From Stenotrophomonas sp. MMGLT7 (GTDB lineage Bacteria > Pseudomonadota > Gammaproteobacteria > Xanthomonadales > Xanthomonadaceae), in contig NZ_JAJOZS010000008.1 in assembly GCF_021168555.1 (NCBI RefSeq), positions 96,060-160,059 on the forward strand: 64,000 nucleotides of DNA, written 5' to 3'. The notes beneath the pieces were generated by a model. The model was not told the DNA's origin and did no database searches. It was given only the letters and a program-made list of their open reading frames with translations. Below, in pieces: positions 1 through 6,753 of this stretch (positions within the stretch are counted from its first letter, which is position 1; each line of letters opens with the position of its first letter). Made by a program: the position numbers and the translations under genes.

Positions 1-130
1 CGGCACGCTTGAACAAGTCGCGGTGCATCACGGTCACCTCGCGGTGCGGCAGCTCGGCCTGGCGCATCAGGCCGTGGGCGAAGCCGCGCAGGTACTGCAG
101 ACCCTCGGGCGTGGCGGTGCGGTCAGCCAT
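1..130 (-). CDS. Early phage protein, hypothetical (truncated by window edge)
   Basis: This reading frame starts at the ATG at 130 and runs off the left edge; 43 residues are visible. It is charged, with an Arg/His-rich stretch, and has no motif I recognise. The start lies 7 bp beyond the stop of the preceding leftward gene (123-359 overlaps it slightly), so it is co-transcribed with the transposition operon. It is probably one of the small accessory early proteins found downstream of the MuB-like gene in this phage group. Its function is unknown. Confidence 0.5.
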   Translation of the reverse strand, partial: MADRTATPEGLQYLRGFAHGLMRQAELPHREVTVMHRDLFKRA

Positions 131-359
131 GCTGGACCCCCTCGCGGGCCAGGACGGCGGGAGGTACATGCGCGATCAGGCGCTCCCAATTCGCACGCGG
201 CACGATCACGACCTGCAGCGTGTCCAGTTCCGGCACGGGCTCGTTCTGGACCTTGAACGGAACCAGCACTGCCTGCGTTACCATCGGCCAGCTGCCACTG
301 CGCTCCGGCTTGAGCACCATGCCCTCGATGGCAGGCCAACCCTCGGTGAAGATCGGCAT
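123..359 (-). CDS. Early phage protein, hypothetical
   Basis: The gene encodes 78 residues, starting at the ATG at 359, one base past the stop of the ATPase gene. The product is a small soluble protein with a central hydrophobic strand pattern (LDTLQVVIVP) and no signal peptide or membrane segment. I do not recognise the family. Its position directly after the transposition ATPase in a tightly packed leftward operon suggests an early accessory role such as regulation or replication. That is inference from position only. Confidence 0.55.
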   Translation of the reverse strand: MPIFTEGWPAIEGMVLKPERSGSWPMVTQAVLVPFKVQNEPVPELDTLQVVIVPRANWERLIAHVPPAVLAREGVQHG

Positions 360-360
360 C

Positions 361-1530
361 TCACACCCCCCGCACGACATCGGCGCTGACCGCCGGCACG
401 CCCAGGTCGGCGGCGCGGTTCATCGCCGCGGTGAGCGCGTTCTGCACCGCGAGCGGGTACAGCAGCGTGCCGCCGGCGCGCGTGGGCGTGAGCTTGGTGC
501 GCAGCGCGTCCACGGCATCGCGGGACAGCACCTTGTCCAGCGGCACGCCGGCGCGCTTGAAGCGGTGTGCCAGGTAGCCTTCCAGGTCGGCGTTGAGCGC
601 CGGCAGGTTGACGATCTCGATGCGCTGCACCACCTCGCGCACTTCAGGGTTGTGCTCGGAGAGCTTGACCTGCAGCTCGGGCTGGCCGATCAGGATCACC
701 GACAGCAGCGGGCGCAGGCCGTCCTTCAACTCGCGGAAGCGCTTGAGGTGCTTGAGCGTGGGCAGCGGCAGGCTGTGCGCCTCCTCGATCACCAGCACGT
801 GCGCGTGACCGGCGCGAGCGCTGTCGCGCAGCGCCTCGTGCAGCTGCCGGAAGCGCGCCTCCGGGCTGCTCTTGGTCTTCGCCAGTGGTGCGACGGTGGC
901 CATGATGGCTTCGGCGATGTGCTGGCTGCGCAGGCTCTTGCCGACGGAGTCGGTGCCCTCGCTGGCAAGCACGTAGGGCTCGACCACGATGACCGCCTGC
1001 TCTTCGCGGTGGATGCGGTCCACCAGTTCCTCGCGCAGCGTGGACTTGCCGGCGCCGCTCTCGCCGATCACGGCCAGGAAGCCGCCGTGGCGCGCGACCT
1101 GGTACATGCTCTCGCGCACGTAGCGGATGTCCGGCGACAGGAAGACTTCCTCGGCCGAGGTCGGCTCGGCGAAGGGGTCGGCCGTCAGGCCGAAGTGGCG
1201 CCGCGCCTGCGGCGTCAGGGATTGCTTGCGTAGTAGCATCTGCAGTTCCTCGTCTGAGATATCGTTGATAGCGGGGTCTTGCGGGGAATCCGGGGCCGCC
1301 GCGTTGGCGCGCGGCGGCTCCTCTTTCCGGGTCCACGTGGTGTGGTCGGCGTGGTGGTCGCGCAGGTAGCGCGTGATGGCGATTTCCAGCTCCAGCCGGT
1401 CGGAGCCGGTGGGCAGCACGTTGTGGTTGATCAGGCCGTTGAGCGCAGGCCGGCTCAGGCCGACAGCCGCGGCCAGGGCGCCTTGCTTGATGCCGGCGCT
1501 CGCAAGGATGGATTTCAGGCGCAGGGTCAT
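361..1530 (-). CDS. MuB/ExeA-like AAA+ ATPase, transposition target-selection protein
   Basis: The 389-residue protein begins with a lambda-repressor-like helix-turn-helix (about residues 10-35, KQGALAAAVGLSRPALNGLI). A AAA+ core follows, with Walker A GESGAGKST and a Walker B-type strand ending in VLVIEEAH. The layout matches the ExeA/TniB-like ATPases that replace MuB in BcepMu-type phages. The family binds DNA and ATP and directs the transposase to target DNA during replicative transposition. The ATG at 1530 overlaps the stop of the upstream 54-codon gene (ATGA), showing translational coupling. The transposase gene lies two small genes upstream in the same operon. Confidence 0.85.
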   Translation of the reverse strand: MTLRLKSILASAGIKQGALAAAVGLSRPALNGLINHNVLPTGSDRLELEIAITRYLRDHHADHTTWTRKEEPPRANAAAPDSPQDPAINDISDEELQMLLRKQSLTPQARRHFGLTADPFAEPTSAEEVFLSPDIRYVRESMYQVARHGGFLAVIGESGAGKSTLREELVDRIHREEQAVIVVEPYVLASEGTDSVGKSLRSQHIAEAIMATVAPLAKTKSSPEARFRQLHEALRDSARAGHAHVLVIEEAHSLPLPTLKHLKRFRELKDGLRPLLSVILIGQPELQVKLSEHNPEVREVVQRIEIVNLPALNADLEGYLAHRFKRAGVPLDKVLSRDAVDALRTKLTPTRAGGTLLYPLAVQNALTAAMNRAADLGVPAVSADVVRGV

Positions 1531-1691
1531 GCGCGCACCAGCCTGGTGTTGAACGGCACCACCTGCTCGGCCTTGGCCTTTTCCGCCTCGCCCGGCATGC
1601 CCTGCCAGGTGCGATACGGGTGGACCTGGGGGCGCTTGGCACGGTCCATCGCGGCGCGCTGCTCGGGTGTGGGTTCGTAGCGCTTCGTCAT
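1527..1691 (-). CDS. Small early phage protein (54 aa)
   Basis: A 54-codon frame starts with MTKRYEPTPEQRAAMDRAK and ends in TGA overlapping the ATG of the ATPase gene. Its own start overlaps the stop of the preceding 51-residue gene. This chain of 4-base ATGA overlaps is continuous through the early operon and argues that it is translated. The peptide is basic and hydrophilic with no recognised domain. Its role is unknown. Confidence 0.6.
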   Translation of the reverse strand: MTKRYEPTPEQRAAMDRAKRPQVHPYRTWQGMPGEAEKAKAEQVVPFNTRLVRA

Positions 1692-1843
1692 TTGCCCGCC
1701 CTCTGTAGGGCCACCTTCGCGGCGGCATATGTCCGGAACCCCGCGTTGCGCGCCGCGATCTCCAGCGCCTGGCAGTAGCCATACCCGTCGCGCGCCTGGA
1801 TCTTCTTAGCCGCGCGCTTGATGTCTTCGAGGGAAGTGCTCAT
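1688..1843 (-). CDS. Small early phage protein (51 aa)
   Basis: This is a 51-residue basic, helical protein (MSTSLEDIKRAAKKIQARDG at the start) whose ATG overlaps the transposase stop as ATGA. Its stop overlaps the next small gene in the same way. The LEDIKRAAKKI and ALEIAARNAGFRTYAAAKVAL segments look like two short helices, compatible with a small DNA- or protein-binding peptide. I do not recognise the family. Placement between transposase and ATPase suggests a transposition accessory role. Confidence 0.6.
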   Translation of the reverse strand: MSTSLEDIKRAAKKIQARDGYGYCQALEIAARNAGFRTYAAAKVALQRAGK

Positions 1844-3645
1844 GCCGCACCCCCGCCAATCACGCGCAGGCCGCCACGCTCCGGCGTAGCCAGCACCGCC
1901 GCCCACGCTTCCACCTGGTCCACCGGCATGCCCTCCGGCCAGTGCTGCGCCGTGCGCGCGTACATGGCCGCCGTCCAGGCCGCGCCCGCACGCTCCACCA
2001 GCGGCTTGAGCCGCATCGCCGCCTCGACGTGGTTGAGCGGCGGGATCTCCGCGCGCACCGGCGCCGGCTCGATGCGCTGGGCGGCCACCACCTCCGGCGC
2101 TTCCACGCGCGAGGCGGTGCCGGCACGCGGCAGGCTGGGTGCGATATCGGCTTCGCGCAGGTGCTTCATCGGGTCCAGGTCGCCGCCGAACGCCAGGCGC
2201 TTGGCCTTGCGCGCCGCCGCGGCATCGGCGTCGGTCTGCACTGCCATCGACAGCCGCTCCAGCTCCTTTCGCGCCGCGTCGGCCGGCGTCTCCGGCATGG
2301 CCTTGTACTCGCTGCCCACCTGGGCGGCGCCGGCGAGGAAACCCCACTCGTCGGCGCCCACGCGCGGGGCGATGTAATGCACCGGCGCGCTGTCCTGCTC
2401 GCCCGGCATCAGCACGCGTACGCTGCCGTCCGGGTCCAGGGCGTTGGCAACCACGGCCACGCGCTGGCCGTTGACCAGGCCGGGCACGCCGCGCACGTCG
2501 TACACCTTGCCGCGGAAGCGCACCATGCAGTCGCGCACCGTGCAGGGCTTGGGCGCGCTGGTAGCCAGCTGCCGCAGCACGTCCACCGCCGGCGCCAGCA
2601 CCAGCTGCGCCGGGGTGATGCGCAGCCAACCGTCGCGGCGCGTCACGCCGGTGCGCGTATGGATGCGGGTGGCGTTGTAGGCGCGCGCCCACTGCTGCGC
2701 CAGGGTGTTGATCTCCTCCAGGCTGGTCACCGGCGCGCGCGTCTTCAGCGCGGCCTCGAAGTGGGTCTCGATCAGGTAGTTGGCGTTCTCCACCTGGCCC
2801 TTGGCGCGAGCGTTGCCCACCTCGTTGACGATCAGCTCGATGCCGCAGGCGGCCACGAAGTTGCGCGTGGTGCCGGCGGTGACCGCGCTGCCGGGGTCCA
2901 TCATCAGCAGCTTGGGGATGCCGTGCATGGTGCCGTCCGGCCGCTGCGTCATCGCGTGGATCAGCGCCGAGAGCAGGTTGGCGCTGCTCTCGGCGCTCAG
3001 CACATAGAACAGCTCGATGCAGCCGCTGGCGTGGTCGGTGATGGCGTAGCGCCACAGGCGCCGTTCGGCGATCTTGGTGAAGTTGCCCGGCTTGCCGCGG
3101 TAGAACTCGCGCTTGTCCATCACGTGCGCGCCATCGTCGGCAAGGTAGAACTGCCGGCTCACCGACGCATCGATCTGCCACAGATGGTTGGGATGCGGGC
3201 TTGACAGCCGCGCCGCCGGCGACGGCGCGGCCAGCTGGTCGCGGTGGAAGCCGTAGTGGCGGATGGACCGGCAGATCGCCGAAGTGCTGAGCGGGCGCCA
3301 CTCGCCGGTGGACTTGTCCACGCGGCATGCCTCGATCCGGTTGTTGGCGCGCAGGATGTCCACAGCATCCTCCACCGGCAGCGTGCCGGTGCCGGTGAGC
3401 CGGCGCGTCTCCTCCACCAGCGCGGCGATCGTTGCGGCCTCCTCGCGGCTGAGCGAGAGATCGCCGGCATCCGAGCGCCGCTTGCGCGGCTTGAGCGTGG
3501 CCATCACCGCGCCGAGGCGGCGGTAGGCCGTCTGGACCGAGCATCCCATCTGCTCGGCCAGCTGCGCGGCAATGCGCCCCTTGCTGCCGTGCGGCGCGGC
3601 CAGCAGTTCGCTGGCGGCCGCGTTGATGAGCGTTTCGGCCGACAT
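1840..3645 (-). CDS. Mu-type DDE transposase (MuA/TnsB-like)
   Basis: This 601-residue transposase catalyses strand cleavage and transfer at the phage ends for integration and replicative transposition. The N-terminus has helix-turn-helix segments (about residues 20-45 and 115-135). The RNase-H-like rve core shows a DDE triad consistent with D159 (LWQIDASV), D250 (LMMDPGSA) and E286 (GQVENANY). A Mu-type C-terminal beta-barrel follows around residues 350-420, then a long tail that could contact the ATPase partner. The ATG at 3645 follows the upstream gene's stop by two bases. Its leftward orientation, opposite to the late genes, matches BcepMu rather than Mu. Confidence 0.93.
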   Translation of the reverse strand: MSAETLINAAASELLAAPHGSKGRIAAQLAEQMGCSVQTAYRRLGAVMATLKPRKRRSDAGDLSLSREEAATIAALVEETRRLTGTGTLPVEDAVDILRANNRIEACRVDKSTGEWRPLSTSAICRSIRHYGFHRDQLAAPSPAARLSSPHPNHLWQIDASVSRQFYLADDGAHVMDKREFYRGKPGNFTKIAERRLWRYAITDHASGCIELFYVLSAESSANLLSALIHAMTQRPDGTMHGIPKLLMMDPGSAVTAGTTRNFVAACGIELIVNEVGNARAKGQVENANYLIETHFEAALKTRAPVTSLEEINTLAQQWARAYNATRIHTRTGVTRRDGWLRITPAQLVLAPAVDVLRQLATSAPKPCTVRDCMVRFRGKVYDVRGVPGLVNGQRVAVVANALDPDGSVRVLMPGEQDSAPVHYIAPRVGADEWGFLAGAAQVGSEYKAMPETPADAARKELERLSMAVQTDADAAAARKAKRLAFGGDLDPMKHLREADIAPSLPRAGTASRVEAPEVVAAQRIEPAPVRAEIPPLNHVEAAMRLKPLVERAGAAWTAAMYARTAQHWPEGMPVDQVEAWAAVLATPERGGLRVIGGGAA

Positions 3646-3647
3646 GC

Positions 3648-4565
3648 TCAGCCCTCCGCGCCGTCGTTGACGAGGGGGATAGAGATCGGCAGCTCCTCGT
3701 CGTCGCGGACCATGCGCACCGCGGTGAGCAGGCGGCCGATGACATCGCTCAGGTAGATGGCGGCATCGTTGTCCTGGTCGTTGTCGGAGGCGTGTGCGGC
3801 CAATGCGCGGAAGGCTGCGCGCAGGCCGGTCTTGTCGCTGCCGAGGACCAAGAGAACCGCCTGCTCGGCTTCGGTCACGGACTGCTTGAGGATGATGAGC
3901 TGCTGATCCGGGTCGGCCGCCTTCCAACGCCGATTGGCCTTGGAGACCTTCTCATGTTCCTTGTTGAGATCGTCGCTCAACTTGCTGATGCGCTGGTCTT
4001 TTGCATCCACGTCTGCGCGCAGTTCGCGGATCTGTTCGCGCAGCTCACGCACCGACATGGTGACGATGTCGTCCAGGGCGAGATCGCCCGTTTCACCGAC
4101 TTCAGCCAGTTCCGCGAACTGATCTTCCGGCAGCGAGAGCAGCTCGATCAACTTGCTCTCGTTGTTCACGGCGGCGACCAAATGCGTCGACGTCGACGCA
4201 TTTGGAAGCATGGCAACGCGTCGCGCCGCCTCCATCATGCGTTGCGCTTGGCGCGGTTCCATGCCCAGCCGCTGCAGCATGCCGCTCCACTCTCCGCGCA
4301 GCGCGCATTCGCGCGCCACCAACAAGTAGCGGCCAGCGCGCAGAAATGCCTCGCAGCCACGATGCAGCTCGCTGCGGATCGCAGCCTCGTAGTGTTCGGG
4401 CTGCCAGGGCAAGCCATCGCCGAACTTCTCCACCAATTCCAGCTGGTGCGTGCGCAGCGCCTCGATCTGCTGCGCCTCGTCGGCCGGCGTCTTGCCGATG
4501 TACTCCGGGCCTGCCTGTTCTGCCGGTGCCAGTGTCTTGCGCCCGGCGGTCTTGTTCGATGCCAT
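3648..4565 (-). CDS. DUF3102-like early phage protein with coiled coil
   Basis: The protein has 305 residues. The central part (about residues 70-115, with LRAGRYLLVARE and MLQRLGMEPRQAQRMMEAAR) resembles DUF3102 proteins, which carry a helix-turn-helix-like segment and are common beside Mu-type transposases. Residues about 165-225 form a charged coiled coil (ELREQIRELRADVDAKDQRI). It lies two bases upstream of the transposase start in the same operon, so it probably takes part in early regulation or transposition. The exact function is not known. Confidence 0.65.
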   Translation of the reverse strand: MASNKTAGRKTLAPAEQAGPEYIGKTPADEAQQIEALRTHQLELVEKFGDGLPWQPEHYEAAIRSELHRGCEAFLRAGRYLLVARECALRGEWSGMLQRLGMEPRQAQRMMEAARRVAMLPNASTSTHLVAAVNNESKLIELLSLPEDQFAELAEVGETGDLALDDIVTMSVRELREQIRELRADVDAKDQRISKLSDDLNKEHEKVSKANRRWKAADPDQQLIILKQSVTEAEQAVLLVLGSDKTGLRAAFRALAAHASDNDQDNDAAIYLSDVIGRLLTAVRMVRDDEELPISIPLVNDGAEG

Positions 4566-4580
4566 TGCTTCGGTTCCTCG

Positions 4581-4886
4581 TCAGTTGGGGTTGCGGGAGT
4601 AGCGCTGATCCGTCTCGTCCAGACGCTGGCGCACGCGCGCCATTTCCTGTTCGTGGGCGCGGGCCAGCTGGATCAGTCGGGGGGAAAGCCGCCAGTACTC
4701 GTCGCGGCCGGGGATGCGCTCGGCGATGCCCTCGTCGGCCAGCACTTCCAGGTCGCGCAGTACGGTGGAGGGGCTGGCCTGCACGGCATCGGCCAGTTGC
4801 TTGAGCCGCAGGCCCTCGAAGGTGTGGCCCTGCAGGGCGAACAGCAGGCGCAGGGTGCGGCGGGTGGGCTGGTTGGAAGCGCTCAT
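4581..4886 (-). CDS. Winged-helix (IclR-type) early regulatory protein
   Basis: The 101-residue protein is almost entirely one winged helix: TLRLLFALQGHTFEGLRLKQ, then the recognition segment ADAVQASPSTVLRDLEVLAD, then a wing (GIAERIPGRDEYWRLS). A charged C-terminal helix follows. It looks like the DNA-binding domain of IclR regulators without an effector domain. The start at 4886 overlaps the upstream stop (4883). It could control the early operon, or help the phage use the host replication machinery at its ends. Confidence 0.7.
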   Translation of the reverse strand: MSASNQPTRRTLRLLFALQGHTFEGLRLKQLADAVQASPSTVLRDLEVLADEGIAERIPGRDEYWRLSPRLIQLARAHEQEMARVRQRLDETDQRYSRNPN

Positions 4887-5110
4887 GCCTCACGCCCCTG
4901 CAGCATCGCCCGGCGGCGGAACACGCCCATGTCGTGCAGGCGCTGGGCGTAGATCCGGGCGGCGGTGGAGTCGGCGCCGTCGCGCTCGGTCGCGCGGCAC
5001 AGGTCGTACCAGGCGTCGATGATCCGGCGCTCGCACTCGGCCATGCCGGGACGGAAGCGGCGGTGGTAGATGCCGCGTACGCGGGAGAAGCAGTCGAAGG
5101 CGGCGCTCAT
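4883..5110 (-). CDS. Early phage protein, hypothetical (75 aa)
   Basis: This is a 75-residue helical, basic protein beginning MSAAFDCFSRVRGIYHRRFR. Both ends overlap neighbouring genes by four bases, so it is embedded in the coupled early operon. The pattern of Arg and aromatic residues could fit nucleic acid binding, but I see no defined motif. I do not recognise the family. Confidence 0.55.
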   Translation of the reverse strand: MSAAFDCFSRVRGIYHRRFRPGMAECERRIIDAWYDLCRATERDGADSTAARIYAQRLHDMGVFRRRAMLQGREA

Positions 5111-5424
5111 CGGGCGGCCCCGCTCAGCCAGTCCGCCGGGTCGATGCCCTGCTCATTGAGCCAGTCGAGCCGGGCATGCATGGCGGCGTTGTGGGCCTCG
5201 GCCTCGCGGTCGGCCTTGCGGCGTTGGCGCGCGGCAATCCGGTCCAGGCGGTTGGACTCGCGCAGGCAGGCGGTGCAGATGAAGTCCCACTCGGCCCGCT
5301 CGCGCGTGCCGGCGGCGAAGCCATCGCGCATGCGGCGGGCGGTATGCAGCGCGCCCCAGGCGGTGTACTGGCGGGAAAGGCGGGCCGACCAGTTGGTCGG
5401 CAGGGGGCTGTTGAGCGGGGTCAT
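5107..5424 (-). CDS. Early phage protein, hypothetical (105 aa)
   Basis: The 105-residue product is helical, with a pair of cysteines in the segment FICTACLRESNRLDRIAARQ and a highly charged helix after it. The single CxxC could bind metal only with partner ligands from elsewhere. The ATG at 5424 overlaps the stop of the Ner-like gene, and the stop at 5107 overlaps the next start. Its position as second gene of the early operon suggests an early regulatory role, but no family is recognised. Confidence 0.55.
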   Translation of the reverse strand: MTPLNSPLPTNWSARLSRQYTAWGALHTARRMRDGFAAGTRERAEWDFICTACLRESNRLDRIAARQRRKADREAEAHNAAMHARLDWLNEQGIDPADWLSGAAR

Positions 5425-5630
5425 ACAGCGTCCCTCACGCCGGCGGCCCTGACGATCTTGGTCCGCATGGCCTGGCCGCGGGGGCCGTTCCATGTGCCGA
5501 TCAGAGCGTTGCGCACGTTGCTGACGTGGGTGTCGTTGTCCTTGGCCCAGCGCGTCATCGTGGTGCCTTGGCGGACGAACCCGGCCTTCACCGCCAGCAG
5601 CAGATCCAACCCAGGTTGGGGGGCTTTCAT
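5421..5630 (-). CDS. Ner-like/Cro-like early transcription regulator
   Basis: This 69-residue DNA-binding protein has a helix-turn-helix in AVKAGFVRQGTTMTRWAKDN followed by a recognition helix (THVSNVRNALIGTWNG). In Mu-family phages the first early gene encodes Ner, a small repressor that turns down both the early and repressor promoters. The ATG at 5630 has an AGAGG ribosome site nine bases upstream and is the first gene of the leftward operon, divergent from the repressor at 5727. I chose this start over an upstream in-frame ATG at 5696 because of that site and the family's small size. Confidence 0.7.
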   Translation of the reverse strand: MKAPQPGLDLLLAVKAGFVRQGTTMTRWAKDNDTHVSNVRNALIGTWNGPRGQAMRTKIVRAAGVRDAV

Positions 5631-5644
5631 TTGCCTGTATCCTC

Positions 5645-5715
5645 TTGTTCCGGTTGTGTTGAGCGGCTGTTTCCACCGACGGAACAATCTAATCAACTTT
5701 TATTGACTGAGTCAA
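5645..5715. promoter_or_regulatory. Divergent early/repressor control region with dyad operators
   Basis: The gap between the leftward early operon and the rightward repressor holds two dyads. TTGTTCCG (5645-5652) and CGGAACAA (5680-5687) form an exact inverted pair. TTGACTGAGTCAA (5703-5715) is a perfect palindrome about a central G, with a half site AATCAAC at 5691-5697. On the minus strand TTGACT (5715-5710) and TTAGAT (5692-5687) are spaced by 17 bases, a plausible sigma-70 promoter for the early operon with its -35 inside the palindrome. Repressor and Ner binding here would form the lysis-lysogeny switch. Protein assignment to each site is inference. Confidence 0.65.
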
Positions 5716-5726
5716 CAGGTTTCTTC

Positions 5727-6200
5727 GTGCGCGATTTCAACCAACAGCTGCTGCGGCTGAAGCAGGCTCTCCGGGTTACGGAAGACCAGGACGTGGCAGA
5801 GATCCTTGGCATGACCAAGGCCGCTTTTTCTGCGCGCAAGGGCCGCAAAGCGTTCCCGGAGGACAAGGTGAAGGCCTTGGCCGCCGACAGGCCTGAGCTG
5901 AGGCTCGACGTGAAATACGTGTTGACCGGGCAAAGCGACGAGCTGGAGCGCCGCCTTGCAGCCATCAGCAAGGCGACCAGGGTCGCGGGCAATGTGAAGG
6001 AGGCGGATGCCCGCTACGAGGTCCAGCAAGCGGTATTCGAGACGCTCGTGGCCGAGCTGTCGCCGGAGGAGCGGATGCTGCTGCAGAATTTCAGGAATGC
6101 AGATGCGCAGGGGCGTACGGCGATACTGGCAACCGCCGCCGCGATAGGCGCGGCCGCTGTCGCTCCAGGCGATGCGAAGAAAGGTCACCGGAAGAGCTGA
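5727..6200 (+). CDS. Short CI-type phage repressor
   Basis: The 157-residue protein starts at GTG 5727, with AGG upstream. The N-terminal domain matches the bacteriophage CI repressor helix-turn-helix family: EDQDVAEILGMTKAAFSARK, then DVKYVLTGQ at its end. There is no S24 peptidase domain, so SOS-type self-cleavage is not expected. The C-terminal half is a predicted helical oligomerisation region. It lies immediately beside the dyad operators and diverges from the Ner-like gene, so it is the likely lysogeny repressor. It is followed within 16 bp by a lipoprotein gene, so the cassette can be expressed in the lysogen. Confidence 0.8.
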   Translation: MRDFNQQLLRLKQALRVTEDQDVAEILGMTKAAFSARKGRKAFPEDKVKALAADRPELRLDVKYVLTGQSDELERRLAAISKATRVAGNVKEADARYEVQQAVFETLVAELSPEERMLLQNFRNADAQGRTAILATAAAIGAAAVAPGDAKKGHRKS

Positions 6201-6216
6201 TATTCAGGGGGAATGT

Positions 6217-6744
6217 ATGCGTGTATGGATCACTGCTGCTGTGCTTGCGGCGGCGCTATGCGGTTGCACTGCCGAGCCCGAGCAACAGCCGGAAGCTGAG
6301 GGATGGATCGTCGGGGAGCGGATCGACACTGCTGGCCTGGATGACGCGCAGCGCACGGTTCTGGACGCGCTGATGGCCGCGTGCCCTGGGCTGGAGAAGT
6401 ACCGCGACGACTGGACGCTGGTCAGCGTGGATGTGGAGGATGCGCCGAAAGCCAGCCTGTTGAAGTTCGTCATGGACGATCGCCTGGAACACGTGCCCGG
6501 CGAGTACTACGCCATCGGCCAGCGCTGTTTCGCCGAGGTCGGCGGCGAGCGACCCGATCGTGTTGCCGTGTGGAAGCGGCCGTGCGTGAAGGTCTGCCGC
6601 GACGTCAATGAAGATGTGCCGACTTCCACGCTGATCGAGATCCAAGGCGGCAACGATGCTGCGCTTGGCTCGATTGACGGCCGCACAGTCCGCACCGCTG
6701 GGCCGCGTGGGCCAGCGAATGAAGACCTCGCGACATTGCTCTAG
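6217..6744 (+). CDS. Prophage lipoprotein in the repressor operon
   Basis: This is a 175-residue secreted protein with a classic lipoprotein signal: short basic start, hydrophobic core, and lipobox LCGC with the lipidated cysteine at residue 17. Threonine at +2 predicts the outer membrane. The mature part is acidic and has four or more cysteines (MAACPG, QRCFAE, RPCVKVC) that could form disulfides in the periplasm. I know no family for it. It sits between the repressor (16 bp upstream) and the DUF4041-GIY-YIG gene (9 bp downstream), with no promoter visible between. Phage-encoded lipoproteins expressed in lysogens commonly block receptors or DNA entry, which I infer here. Confidence 0.75.
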   Translation: MRVWITAAVLAAALCGCTAEPEQQPEAEGWIVGERIDTAGLDDAQRTVLDALMAACPGLEKYRDDWTLVSVDVEDAPKASLLKFVMDDRLEHVPGEYYAIGQRCFAEVGGERPDRVAVWKRPCVKVCRDVNEDVPTSTLIEIQGGNDAALGSIDGRTVRTAGPRGPANEDLATLL

Positions 6745-6753
6745 GGGAGTGAA

